NCBI GenBank assembly: GCA_964538065.1
Contig: CAZIDG010000001.1
Location: forward strand, 1-64,000
Direction: 5' to 3'
DNA: 64,000 nucleotides
DNA from: G963664225 sp964538065
GTDB taxonomy: Bacteria; Verrucomicrobiota; Verrucomicrobiia; Limisphaerales; UBA1319
The notes beneath the pieces are model-generated. The model saw only the letters and a list, made by a program, of their open reading frames with translations, was not told the DNA's origin and made no database searches. The position numbers and the translations under genes were made by a program. Shown in pieces: positions 25,069-34,080 of the stretch (positions are counted from its first letter, which is position 1; every line of letters starts with the position of its first letter).

Positions 25069-26797
25069 ATCTATGACAAACCTCACTAAACACATGAGTG
25101 ATTCAATGACGGCGGAAGAAGAAAGCACGACGCCTCAAGTGTCGGATCAGGCCACGATGGCTGGCAAACCCATCGACTGGCTCAAACTGGGTCGGTTCAT
25201 TTTGGCGGGCAATCCCGCCTATATCATCAGTGCATTGCTCCTGATATGGTCGATTTCCAGGTTGTCAGCCGATTCGCACATGAGCTGGACCGAGGGGCAA
25301 AGGCTGGTTTTCAATTTTGGGGCTTTGCAGTTTTACCAAATGCTGCTTGCGGTGACGGCGGTTTTCTTGTCGCGCCGCGCGATTTGGTACGATGCCTCCC
25401 TGCTGGCAGGCTTTGAGAACCTGTTTCTGTTCGTGCCTTTCATTCTGGTCAGTCAGGCCATATTCCTGGGACCCGTCATGGTCTGGGCATTATGCCTCAC
25501 AGGTGGGGTGCTGGCCGTATCCCGCATGATGACCATGCGTCTGGGAGTTCGAGATTGGCGATATCCGGGCGTGCTCTATGCCATGGCATTTATGTTTCTT
25601 GCCATTCACATAGCCCTGCCCCTTTTTTTCCGTGTGATCTATGGCGAGGGTGATCCCCGAACGGACGAACCCCATTTCTTTAGGATTTTATCCGCTGGAT
25701 GGCTGCTCGGGTTGCCTGTCCTGGCGTTGCTTCCCAATTTCATACCCCGTATGCACAAGCGGGCAGAGCAGGGGACAGCGCTCCAGTATGCATGGTTGCC
25801 TCTCCTTTATCTGGGATTGTGGGTTGGGGCAACGGGGGTCCACCTGGCCGCGGTCGGCTATGTCTATGGTGTCAAATGGAGCTGGTTCAATCTATTGCCT
25901 GCTGTGTGGGTACTGGCCTGGACAGTGCTCAACCGTCTGACAGACATTTGGTCTCAGCCACAACAATTGGTGCGCCGCATGGTTCTTTTAATGCCAGCCC
26001 TGTTGGGCCTGGCTGCTGTGTATGGACCTTCAACCTATCTCTATCCGATTATGGGTACAATCAATGTATTGTTGTATGCCGTCCTGAGCTGGTTCGGAAA
26101 GGACCGCATTTTTGCACGCCACATGGGCTTGTTGAGTCTGGCTGCCCTGGCAGGGGGGCTCTCAGGCCGGTTTGATGCGGCCATGATAACGCCCGAGATC
26201 GAGGCGAAAATTGTGCTGGCGGGGATGACGTTTTTTGTCCTGCTTCATGCCCTGCGTTCAGATAATCCTAAATATGGCATCCTTGGAGCGATAAGCGCGC
26301 TTGTCTTGAGTACCGCTGTGACGGAGGCCTGGGCGCATGATTTGTCCTGGTCATTGAGCCTGGGGATCGAAGCAGCCATGGTGTTCCTGTTGGCGCACAG
26401 CATCCGGTGGAACGATGGCGAACATGAAGGTGCTGCCATGGTACGAACCATGGTCGCCATGGCATGGCCCATCCATGCTCTGGTCTGGTCCATGGCGGCG
26501 GTGCCCCGTTCTTCAGTGACAATCGCTACGCTGGCTCTGACCATGATCACGTTGCATTGGGTGGTACGATGGTGGATTCCAGAGCGTGCTCGAATGATCG
26601 TGGCTGTTTCGGCCTCTGCTTCCCTGATATTTGCGGGGACGCCATGGCTCCATCCCTTGATCGCCGGCTTACCCTCAGGAGTGATTGCTCTGGTCATCAG
26701 TTTCGCCCTGTTTGGCGCGGGGACGGGGTTGGCGCTTTCTCGCAGCAAGTGGCACCATGCATCGGCATCCGTTTCTTCCGTGACAAAAACACCATGA
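25049..26797 (+). CDS. Hypothetical polytopic membrane protein
   Basis: A 582-residue membrane protein with about 13-15 predicted helices (for example FLFVPFILVSQAIFLGPVMV and MTFFVLLHAL) after a polar, acidic N-terminus of about 50 residues. No transporter family motif is recognised. ATG codons at 25049 (20 bases inside the previous gene, GGA upstream) and 25073 (4 bases after it) are both possible; the first is used here. Its position between a single-pass protein and a DUF2330 protein suggests an envelope complex, which is an inference. Confidence 0.72.
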   Translation: MSATSGESMTNLTKHMSDSMTAEEESTTPQVSDQATMAGKPIDWLKLGRFILAGNPAYIISALLLIWSISRLSADSHMSWTEGQRLVFNFGALQFYQMLLAVTAVFLSRRAIWYDASLLAGFENLFLFVPFILVSQAIFLGPVMVWALCLTGGVLAVSRMMTMRLGVRDWRYPGVLYAMAFMFLAIHIALPLFFRVIYGEGDPRTDEPHFFRILSAGWLLGLPVLALLPNFIPRMHKRAEQGTALQYAWLPLLYLGLWVGATGVHLAAVGYVYGVKWSWFNLLPAVWVLAWTVLNRLTDIWSQPQQLVRRMVLLMPALLGLAAVYGPSTYLYPIMGTINVLLYAVLSWFGKDRIFARHMGLLSLAALAGGLSGRFDAAMITPEIEAKIVLAGMTFFVLLHALRSDNPKYGILGAISALVLSTAVTEAWAHDLSWSLSLGIEAAMVFLLAHSIRWNDGEHEGAAMVRTMVAMAWPIHALVWSMAAVPRSSVTIATLALTMITLHWVVRWWIPERARMIVAVSASASLIFAGTPWLHPLIAGLPSGVIALVISFALFGAGTGLALSRSKWHHASASVSSVTKTP

Positions 26798-26866
26798 CAG
26801 TTCGGGGCAACAACTGAGGAATGGCATGATAAAAACCTTAACCACTTATGTTGGAAGGATATTGCT

Positions 26867-28483
26867 ATGAGAAACATGATCCCAAGGCATCATTGGTTTC
26901 CTCTGAGCGGTTGGTTGCTGGCGTGCATGGTTATCCTCTGGCCTCTGCCGGGTTGGGCTGATGGAAAGGTTTTTGCCCAGCGTGCTGTGGTGGCTTCGGT
27001 ACAGGTGCCAGACCAGCGGGCCATGATTCATTATACCAACGGGTGGGAACGTCTGGTTATTGAGACATCCTTTGTGGGCGAGGGCACAAAATTCGCCTGG
27101 GTGGTGCCCTTGCCCTCCGAACCGGTGATTGAGGCCATATCGAACGATTTCTTTCCTCGCCTCGATTTCTCATTTCAACCGCGGGTTATTCATCAAGTGG
27201 ACAACCTATGGATCGGCTTCGTCGTTGTTGGATCAATCCTGATTGTAGGAGTTTTTATCAAGCGTTCAACGGATCGTCATGGCTTTCTGGTATTCATCTT
27301 GTTCATCTTTGTGGTTATCCTTTTGTTGAGCATGATGTTGCCAGCGCTTGCCACGGCGAGGGGCAAGGGCTTTGGGCCATCCCTCGCCCCTGAATCCGTG
27401 CATGTTCTAAATCGGCAGGCTGTCGGTATTTACGACACCGCTGTGCTGAAAGGTCCCGATGGCCAGGCGTTGATCACCTGGCTCAATGACAACGGGTTCC
27501 ACACGCCAAGCCAGGCGCTGCCCATGATTGAGCAATATGCGCGCAGCAACTGGGTTTTTGCTGCGATGCGATTGAATGAAACCAGCAATTCATTGCATCA
27601 CCAGCCTCATCCGCTCTCTTTTGCGTTTGCCACCGACCGTGCTGTATATCCCATGCGCCTGACAGGTGTTGATAACAAGGTCTGTACTGTCGAATTGTAT
27701 GTCTTTGGCCCCGCTCAGGCCGAAGCACCCCATTTTACCACTCAATTTGCCGGCCTGCCTGTCTGGGGAAAGAGTACTATTGGAGATGAGTCTGATAGGT
27801 CATTTGCATTCATGCCTAATCCTGGGGAACTGCGCTTTCGCAATCCGGAAGTGCGCCGGTGGATTGAGCCTGCACAAGCAGTGACCAAATTGACCGCCCG
27901 GCTTTCTCCAAGCCAGATGAAGGACGATGCCTGGATTACCTGGCGGACACTCCAACCTCAATATCCCGTTTACTACAGTTACAAAGCCGCCTCGGTGTCT
28001 GGTTGGAATTGGTTCGTTGGCTTGGGAATGCTCGCGTCGGTGGTGTGGGTTTTCCTGTTGCCTCATTGTCGAATGTTCAGCTCCAAGGAGGTGCTTTTTG
28101 CCTGCTGGTTTTTGGCATTCCTCGTTGCCGGTTCCATGTGGGCGGGAATGCACCCGGTTCAAGTCCGGGTTCTGAATCATGGTGGATGGAGGTCTTTGCA
28201 TCAGTATAAAATGATTCAAGGAGAAACCCGTATGTTGGAGGAGGATTGGATGGCAACATCGACGACTGAACGCCGAAATGCGCCCATGACGCCGGCACGG
28301 CTCTGGGGAGCAATAAATCAAACGCAAACCCCTCTGGTGAATGCATTTACAGGAAAGCCACTGCGACTGGAAGCCTCCCCGGGTAACCTCACCCTCCAGA
28401 CCAACTCGAACGGTTTGGAAGTCCGCTGGCATGACATCGATGCCATTCCCCAAGTGCTGGGTACCTTTCCGATGGATCAATGA
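26867..28483 (+). CDS. DUF2330 domain-containing membrane protein
   Basis: A 538-residue protein. A signal peptide (about 1-31, ending LPGWADG) is followed by the DUF2330 N-terminal domain (QRAVVASVQVPDQRAMIHY, then EGTKFAWVVPLPSEP), two helices around residues 115-165, a long extracytoplasmic region, and two more helices around 380-430. The segment LLLSMMLPALATARGKG looks like the start of a type IV prepilin helix, which is curious but may be chance. GGAAGG lies 7 bases before the ATG. Function unknown. It follows the 582-residue membrane protein by 69 bases. Confidence 0.8.
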   Translation: MRNMIPRHHWFPLSGWLLACMVILWPLPGWADGKVFAQRAVVASVQVPDQRAMIHYTNGWERLVIETSFVGEGTKFAWVVPLPSEPVIEAISNDFFPRLDFSFQPRVIHQVDNLWIGFVVVGSILIVGVFIKRSTDRHGFLVFILFIFVVILLLSMMLPALATARGKGFGPSLAPESVHVLNRQAVGIYDTAVLKGPDGQALITWLNDNGFHTPSQALPMIEQYARSNWVFAAMRLNETSNSLHHQPHPLSFAFATDRAVYPMRLTGVDNKVCTVELYVFGPAQAEAPHFTTQFAGLPVWGKSTIGDESDRSFAFMPNPGELRFRNPEVRRWIEPAQAVTKLTARLSPSQMKDDAWITWRTLQPQYPVYYSYKAASVSGWNWFVGLGMLASVVWVFLLPHCRMFSSKEVLFACWFLAFLVAGSMWAGMHPVQVRVLNHGGWRSLHQYKMIQGETRMLEEDWMATSTTERRNAPMTPARLWGAINQTQTPLVNAFTGKPLRLEASPGNLTLQTNSNGLEVRWHDIDAIPQVLGTFPMDQ

Positions 28484-28573
28484 ACAGGCCTTTTTGCATC
28501 AGACAATGGTGTACCAAGGATGGCTTCACTTTCCTCGTGCGCCATTGTTGCTTTTATGGTAGGTAAGGTGGGC

Positions 28574-29053
28574 ATGGACGAGTTGCTCAAGTTATTGCGG
28601 GAAAATGCCGCGTTGAAGCCAGCGCAACTGGCTGCGCTTTTAAATCTGTCCGAAGCTGATGTGATTGCCAAGATCAAGGCTTATGAGGCTGATCAGATCA
28701 TCCTCGGCTATCGCACGGTTGTGAACGAGGAAAAGCTCGGAATCGAAATCGTGCGGGCGGTGATCGAGGTCAAGATCACTCCCGAGCGAGAAGGTGGGTT
28801 TAACCGTCTTGGCGAGCGCATTGCCAAATACCGTGAAGTGCGTTCCTGTTACTTGATGTCCGGCGCTTACGATTTGCTTGTCATTGTGGAAGGCCACAGT
28901 CTGCAGGAGGTTGCCATGTTTGTTTCCGAAAAGTTGGCGACCATTCCAGGGGTGCTTTCGACAGCCACTCACTTCATGCTCAAGCCGTATAAGGAACAGG
29001 GCATGCTCATGATTCGCGAGGCAAATGACGAACGCCTGGCAGTGACACCCTAG
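28574..29053 (+). CDS. Lrp/AsnC family transcriptional regulator
   Basis: A 159-residue protein. Residues about 1-45 form a DNA-binding helix-turn-helix (MDELLKLLRENAALKPAQLA, with ALLNLSEADVIAKI), and about 70-150 the RAM/AsnC ligand-binding domain (VRAVIEVKITPEREGG, SCYLMSGAYDLLVIVEG). Family members sense amino acids. The ATG at 28574 follows an AGGTAAGGTGGGC site and gives the standard N-terminus; in-frame ATGs at 28556 and 28520 would add 6 or 18 unusual residues. Its target is unknown; the genes on both sides are exported or membrane proteins, so no obvious amino-acid regulon is next to it. Confidence 0.9.
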   Translation: MDELLKLLRENAALKPAQLAALLNLSEADVIAKIKAYEADQIILGYRTVVNEEKLGIEIVRAVIEVKITPEREGGFNRLGERIAKYREVRSCYLMSGAYDLLVIVEGHSLQEVAMFVSEKLATIPGVLSTATHFMLKPYKEQGMLMIREANDERLAVTP

Positions 29054-29154
29054 CGGCGGCAGCCAGAGGATGCCTGTCGATTTTTGGATTCATCGCCCAA
29101 GGTTTGGGGGGTGTCGCCTTGCGATTTTAGGGAGGCATGGCATTTTGACTCCAT

Positions 29155-29928
29155 ATGAAATCAACCATCATAGGCGGTTGGGTGTTTCTGGGAACCCTCC
29201 TGTCGATGTGTCTTATGGCCGTGGCAGCTCCAGCACCTGCCGATCATATCCCCACCGCACAGGGGCAGATCGATGTATATCCAGTGAACCATGCTAGCTT
29301 TGTCCTGGCATGGGAGAAACAGGCCATCTACTTTGATCCCGTGGGGGGTGCCGCGCTGTATAAGGATTTACCCAAGCCCACCCTGATCGTTTATACCGAT
29401 ATTCACCCAGACCACTTTGATGCCGCCACTTTGAAGACCTTGTCGCCTCAGGGGATGACCCCCATCCTGGCCCCCAAGGCGGTCGTGGATCTTTTGCCCA
29501 GCACTTACAAGCAAACGGTAACAACACTGGCCAACGGTGAAAAAACAGACGTAGCTGGCATATCGATTGAGGCTCTGCCCATGTACAACACGACGCCTGA
29601 ACGCCTGCAATACCATCCCAAAGGCAGGGGGAACGGTTACCTCCTCACGATGGGAGGCTCCCGCATCTACGTAAGTGGTGATACCGAGGACATTCCTGAG
29701 ATGAAGGCGCTGACCCAGATCAAGGCTGCATTCCTCTGCATGAACCTGCCCTATACCATGGATATCACCCAGGCGGCCAATGCAGTCCATGCCTTTAAAC
29801 CCGCCATTGTATATCCCTATCATTCCCGGGGAAGCGACCTTCAAAAGTTCAAGCAACTGGTGTCGCAGGCTTCTGGCACGGAAGTTCGCATTCTTCCATG
29901 GTATCCCAAGGCATCATCGGGACAATAA
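29155..29928 (+). CDS. Secreted metallo-beta-lactamase-fold hydrolase
   Basis: A 257-residue MBL-fold protein with a signal peptide (about residues 1-25, ending VAAPAP). The metal motif is TDIHPDHFD rather than the usual HxHxDH, so the first histidine is Asp, as in the TDIHGDH subgroup of MBL proteins. Other ligand segments are ISGDTEDIPEM-like (YVSGDTEDIPEMKAL) and IVYPYHSRGSD. UlaG-like lactonases and other hydrolases share this layout, but the substrate is unknown. A GGAGG lies 19 bases upstream of the ATG at 29155, next to a three-codon ATG frame. Export to the periplasm is inferred from the signal peptide. Confidence 0.85.
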   Translation: MKSTIIGGWVFLGTLLSMCLMAVAAPAPADHIPTAQGQIDVYPVNHASFVLAWEKQAIYFDPVGGAALYKDLPKPTLIVYTDIHPDHFDAATLKTLSPQGMTPILAPKAVVDLLPSTYKQTVTTLANGEKTDVAGISIEALPMYNTTPERLQYHPKGRGNGYLLTMGGSRIYVSGDTEDIPEMKALTQIKAAFLCMNLPYTMDITQAANAVHAFKPAIVYPYHSRGSDLQKFKQLVSQASGTEVRILPWYPKASSGQ

Positions 29929-30124
29929 CCCATCGATCCAGGGTGGTGAATCGGGTTGCCAGGCATGTCCTCTTATTGAAGGGGGGCTGACACCCCAGTT
30001 ATGATCTTTCAGGTGGGTTTCCAGACCCTCCCTTCCTCTTTTTTTGACATATGTTGTCCTATGCAAAATAGGATATCTGTGGTACGGGATGTACGTTTTC
30101 CTGAAAAAAAGGATCGAGGGTTTC

Positions 30125-31840
30125 ATGGATCATACACTGATCAACAACATCGCCATTTGCATTATCGGGGCCTGGTTACTGGCCCTCGTGTCACAATTGT
30201 TCAAGCAACCTCTCGTTCTGGCCTACCTGGTGGCTGGGTATGCGCTGGGTCCAATGGGGTGGGGCATCATCCATAAGCAATCCATCGAGACCATCTCTGA
30301 GATCGGTCTGATTCTGCTCTTGTTCATGATCGGACTTGAGATTGATCTTAAGAAAATCCTCAGTGCCGGCAAAATGATCACCATTACCGCCGCCACGCAG
30401 ATCCTGGGGTGCTTTTGCCTTGGATGGCTCTTTTTTAAGTCGGTGGCGTCCTGGCTCGGTATTCAGGGACTCGAGGTGCTGTATCTGGCGGTGGCGGCGG
30501 CCATGAGCAGCACGGTCATCATCGTCAAGATCCTGTACGATAAACGTGAACTCGACACCTCGGCGGGTCGCCTGACTTTGGGCATCCTGGTGCTTCAGGA
30601 TCTGTTTGCGATTCTTTTCCTGGCCCTCCAGCCCAACCTTACAAATCCATCCTTGGCGCCGCTGGTCTTGTCGCTGGTGAAAGTGGCGCTGCTTATGGCA
30701 GTCGCTTTCCTGGTCAGCAAATATGTGCTCCCGCCCGTATTCAAAACCGTGGCTCGCTTGCCCGAGTTGGTTTTGGTGGGGGCGCTGGCCTGGTGCTTTA
30801 TCGTGGCCGGTCTGGCCAGCATGCTTGATCTGTCTCGTGAAATGGGGGCCCTGATTGCTGGGGTTGCCATCTCCACATTCCCCTATACCCTTGATGTCAC
30901 GGCCAAGGTGACCAGTTTGCGGGATTTTTTCGTGACACTCTTTTTCGTCGGGCTGGGCATGGCGATTCCCGCGCCTTCGCTTTCCGTGTTGGGGTGGGCC
31001 GTGGTGATCTCGATTTTTGTGATTCTGAGCCGTTTTTTAACGGTTTTACCCATCATGGAGTCCCTGCGCCAGGGGCATCGGAATGGTGTGCTGGTGAGCC
31101 TTAATCTGGGCCAGATCAGCGAGTTTTCACTGGTGATCCTTTCCCTGGGCTTGTCCGCGGGACATATCACCACCGCCACCACGGGGTGCATGTCCTATGC
31201 ATTCGTGATTCTGGCGGTTCTTTCGAGCTATGCCATCATCAAATCAGAATGGCTGACTCCCCGCCTGGTCACCGCCATGACCCGGCTCGGTTTCCGCGAT
31301 CTCGATGCCGGGGAACAGTTGGGAATCGATCATAGCCACCCGGCGGATATTTTTATCCTCGGCTTTTTTCGGTCAGCCAGTTCGTTGCTGGAGGAGATGC
31401 GCCGCAAGAAACCCGCAATGCTGGAACGTCTGGTGGTGCTCGATTTCAACCCTCAGGTTCATGCGGAGTTGAAGACCAGGGGCATCGCCTGCATCTATGG
31501 TGACATCAGCCAGCGCGACACACTTCTCCATGCGGGCATTTCAAACGCCCGCTTGATTATATGCACCCTGCCCAACATGGTGCTTAAGGGAGTCGACAAC
31601 CTGCATCTTCTGAATCAATTGCGATCCCTTAATCCCGAGGCAAGAATCATTGTACCGGCGGATGCCCTGGCTGAAGTGCCTGCCTTTTATGAGGCGGGTG
31701 CATCCTATGTCACCGCTTCGAGACTGCTGGAGGCCCGGGATTTGCTCGACACGATCCTGGCTGCCGAGGCCGGCCTTTTGGGTCAAAAGCGTTCCCTGTC
31801 AGATGCTGAATTGGCCGAGCGCCAGGAAGTGATGCCCTGA
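30125..31840 (+). CDS. CPA2 cation:proton antiporter with TrkA-N-like domain (KefB-like)
   Basis: A 571-residue membrane protein. The first about 385 residues are a CPA2 (KefB/KefC-type) antiporter with about 12 helices: PLVLAYLVAGYALGP, GLILLLFMIGLEID, and SREMGALIAGVAIST. The C-terminal about 170 residues are a Rossmann TrkA-N (RCK) domain: ADIFILGFFRSASSLLEEM, VVLDFNPQVHAEL, and YGDISQRDTL. The glycine-rich GxGxxG nucleotide loop is altered (GFFRSA). KefB/C proteins are potassium efflux systems gated by glutathione adducts; here substrate and gating are unproven. A GAGGG ribosome binding site lies just before the ATG at 30125. Confidence 0.9.
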   Translation: MDHTLINNIAICIIGAWLLALVSQLFKQPLVLAYLVAGYALGPMGWGIIHKQSIETISEIGLILLLFMIGLEIDLKKILSAGKMITITAATQILGCFCLGWLFFKSVASWLGIQGLEVLYLAVAAAMSSTVIIVKILYDKRELDTSAGRLTLGILVLQDLFAILFLALQPNLTNPSLAPLVLSLVKVALLMAVAFLVSKYVLPPVFKTVARLPELVLVGALAWCFIVAGLASMLDLSREMGALIAGVAISTFPYTLDVTAKVTSLRDFFVTLFFVGLGMAIPAPSLSVLGWAVVISIFVILSRFLTVLPIMESLRQGHRNGVLVSLNLGQISEFSLVILSLGLSAGHITTATTGCMSYAFVILAVLSSYAIIKSEWLTPRLVTAMTRLGFRDLDAGEQLGIDHSHPADIFILGFFRSASSLLEEMRRKKPAMLERLVVLDFNPQVHAELKTRGIACIYGDISQRDTLLHAGISNARLIICTLPNMVLKGVDNLHLLNQLRSLNPEARIIVPADALAEVPAFYEAGASYVTASRLLEARDLLDTILAAEAGLLGQKRSLSDAELAERQEVMP

Positions 31841-31876
31841 AAACAAAACATCCCGGACCGTCATGGCCGGGATGTT
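31840..31876 (-). terminator. Intrinsic terminator of thuA-like gene (bidirectional stem)
   Basis: A perfect 10-base stem, AACATCCCGG at 31847-31856 and CCGGGATGTT at 31867-31876, with a 10-base loop. On the minus strand it is followed by TTTTGTTTT, a classic intrinsic terminator for the ThuA-domain gene. The + strand antiporter gene ends just before it and may use the same stem. Confidence 0.85.
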
Positions 31877-31893
31877 GGCAATGAATTAAGAAT

Positions 31894-32631
31894 TTATTTG
31901 CCGGCTGCCCAGAAGATCGTTTGACGAATGACCTGGCGGTAATTGGGGTTTTGGAAGGCCTTACCATCATGTCCCAACATGATGTAGGCCACCTTGGAAT
32001 TTCCGTATTTGTGTTCCCATCCAATGATCGGTCCACATGTGGGTTCCGTTGTGGTCAATAGAGGACGCACACCCGGTTCAACCGTGAACTTGCCATAGGT
32101 TTCTTCCATGATTTCAAAATCCTTCATGCCCTTGGTGATGGGATGGTTGGAATCCACAACGTGCACCTTGAGGTTTACATCGTGTTTGTAGGTGGAGGCT
32201 GGTTTTTCCACGCCGTTGACTTTGTAGGGTTCCAGATGGTATTTCCCGCCAATGATTTTGGTGTATTCATCCCACTTTTGATAACTGGCTATACAGTGAT
32301 GGGTGGCCACCAGACCCTTGCCGGATTTAAGCAGCGAGACGAAGTCCGCCTTTGCTTCCTCTGAAATATCCTGCCACAGATCATAGAGCAGGATGACATC
32401 ATATTTCTGAGCTGCCTCTGCTTTGAGGCGTTCATGGAATTTGGGATGTTGCACCTCTTCGCAGGTGATGCCCTCCATGCTCTTAAAAGCTGCGAAGAAG
32501 GGATCACGCTCGAATTCATGGCCGCCGGTGACAATAAGCACCCTGATGGGGTCTGCGGCCAACACCATGTTGGTGGTGAGTGTGATGCCCAGCGTCAGGC
32601 ATAGAGCAAGAGCAAGAATCAGTTTTTTCAT
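31894..32631 (-). CDS. Secreted ThuA-domain protein (trehalose utilization family)
   Basis: A 245-residue exported protein. An ATG at 32631 starts MKKLILALALCLTLG, a signal peptide ending near residue 25 (LAADP). The mature protein is a ThuA fold related to type 1 glutamine amidotransferases: VLIVTGGHEFERDPF, LYDLWQDISEEA, KGLVATHHCIASY and VAYIMLGHDGKAF. ThuA was linked to trehalose and disaccharide metabolism in Rhizobium, and the family is greatly expanded in Verrucomicrobia and Planctomycetes. The substrate is unknown. It is followed by a strong intrinsic terminator. Confidence 0.9.
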   Translation of the reverse strand: MKKLILALALCLTLGITLTTNMVLAADPIRVLIVTGGHEFERDPFFAAFKSMEGITCEEVQHPKFHERLKAEAAQKYDVILLYDLWQDISEEAKADFVSLLKSGKGLVATHHCIASYQKWDEYTKIIGGKYHLEPYKVNGVEKPASTYKHDVNLKVHVVDSNHPITKGMKDFEIMEETYGKFTVEPGVRPLLTTTEPTCGPIIGWEHKYGNSKVAYIMLGHDGKAFQNPNYRQVIRQTIFWAAGK

Positions 32632-32973
32632 TGTATTCAATAGGTTGTTGTCAAACCAACACCACAAAAACGCGGAGAACGCAGCGCCGGACCGGCCAGG
32701 TAGGAACGCCCACTTTTAATCCTTTGCACACACGGAATATGGTTAATTGGGTTACTGTGAGGTAACCGGATTAAGCGTCCGCGTGGCTGGATACCTGCCC
32801 TGCGCTCACCGCGTTTTTGCCGTGTTCAAAGAACCTGCCGTCCTCCACCCATTCCATGGTGTGTCGCAAGTACCCCGCTCCCACCCATTCGTGAGACCAT
32901 TGCAATATACAGATGCTTCGACGCCATGGATTTGCAATTTCTGGATCAAGGATCCAGCAACCTGTCAATCAAG
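32632..32973. other. Intergenic region with two short hairpins
   Basis: This 342-base gap lies between the ThuA-domain gene and the esterase gene, both on the minus strand, so it holds the ThuA promoter and the esterase 3' end. Seen in it: GGTTAC...GTAACC (about 32753-32770) and CTGGATC...GATCCAG (about 32939-32956), the latter just after the esterase stop. Neither has a T-tract. No gene is evident. Confidence 0.5.
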
Positions 32974-33630
32974 TCAAACGCAAACCTTCATTGCTTCCCG
33001 GCGCGCCTGGATGAATTGCCTGACGACGTGCAATTCCGGTTCGCCGGCAATGGTGTGCTCCTTGGCAAATTCGTGCCATTCGATGTTCAAACCCTCTTTT
33101 TTCAGAAAGGCCATCTGCTCTTTTACATCCGGGAATGGCAGCAGGGGATCGTAGGTACCATGGGAAACGAGGAAATGCTGTTTTTTGGCCACCGGTGAGA
33201 ACCCTTTGACCAGATCAGAGGCGTTCAGGACATAGCCGCTGATGCCCACGCAACCTGCCAGAAGGTGAGGATACTTGCACCCTGTTTCAAGGGTCATCAG
33301 GCAACCTTGCGAGAAGCCAAACAGGAACGTCTTTTCGGTTGGAAATCCCGCCGCTCGGTGCTGGTCCAGCAGTTCGAAGACCAGTTTGCGGCTGCGTTCA
33401 ATGCCTGGAACAGAGTCTCCGTTGATATCATACCAGGAATACCCCCCGAAATAATGGTCTGGAGCGTTGACCATCAGGTAATTCAGCCAGGGAAAACCGA
33501 GAGCCGACGGCAGCCATTGATAGCCTTCCATGCTGTCGCCCAAACCATGCATGACCACCATGAGGTACTTGGAGTCCTTCTCGGCGGCCGGTAACAGTGA
33601 CGTCGTTAACATCGGAGGCATTAAAGCCAT
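32974..33630 (-). CDS. Alpha/beta hydrolase, phospholipase/carboxylesterase family
   Basis: A 218-residue alpha/beta hydrolase of the phospholipase/carboxylesterase (PF02230) type. Motifs: VVMHGLGDSMEGY at the oxyanion strand, FLFGFSQGCLMTLETG with the nucleophile Ser in GFSQG, HGTYDPLLPF with the catalytic Asp, and KEHTIAGEPEL with the catalytic His. These enzymes hydrolyse short acyl esters. The first 15 residues are variable and could start a little later (ATG at 33612). It follows the MIP18 gene by 57 bases in the same direction and may be the last gene of the Fe-S cluster transcript. Confidence 0.9.
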   Translation of the reverse strand: MALMPPMLTTSLLPAAEKDSKYLMVVMHGLGDSMEGYQWLPSALGFPWLNYLMVNAPDHYFGGYSWYDINGDSVPGIERSRKLVFELLDQHRAAGFPTEKTFLFGFSQGCLMTLETGCKYPHLLAGCVGISGYVLNASDLVKGFSPVAKKQHFLVSHGTYDPLLPFPDVKEQMAFLKKEGLNIEWHEFAKEHTIAGEPELHVVRQFIQARREAMKVCV

Positions 33631-33687
33631 GTGTTGCTTGTGGGTGAAGCAGAAAAATGGGGTGGTGTCCCTCCTGGAAATCTGGAA

Positions 33688-34062
33688 TTACTCCATTCCC
33701 AGGATCTTTTTGCCCTCAGCAGTGATCATGCTGGGATGCCATGGGGGATCCCAAACGATTTCCACATTCGCGCTTTCCACCCCTTGAAGGGCCATCAACT
33801 TGGCTTGGGCGTCTCCTGCAATCATGCCTGCCATGGGGCATCCCTGGGCTGTTAGCGTCATTTTGACATCGACCCGACCGCCCTGGATGGCCACATCATA
33901 GACCATGCCCAGATCCACAATGTTTACAGGTATCTCTGGATCAAAGCATTGCCGAAGGGCGTCCCACACCATGGTTTCACTTACCGCGGCTTTCCCGGTA
34001 TTGGTTGTCGGGGCAGGGGAGGAAGCTCCTGTCGGACTGGCTGGATCGGTTGAGTTGCTCAT
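33688..34062 (-). CDS. MIP18/DUF59 family Fe-S assembly protein (SufT-like)
   Basis: A 124-residue protein with a Pro/Ser/Thr-rich N-terminal tail (about 25 residues) and then a MIP18/DUF59 domain: CFDPEIPVNIVDLGMVY, VKMTLTAQGCPMAGMI and VEIVWDPPWHPSMI. The conserved Cys in TAQGCPM is present. SufT and CIA2 homologues help mature Fe-S proteins. It is 18 bases after the Mrp gene and follows the NifS-like gene in the same direction, which supports an Fe-S role. Confidence 0.92.
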   Translation of the reverse strand: MSNSTDPASPTGASSPAPTTNTGKAAVSETMVWDALRQCFDPEIPVNIVDLGMVYDVAIQGGRVDVKMTLTAQGCPMAGMIAGDAQAKLMALQGVESANVEIVWDPPWHPSMITAEGKKILGME

Positions 34063-34080
34063 GGATGGGCTAAATAAGGA

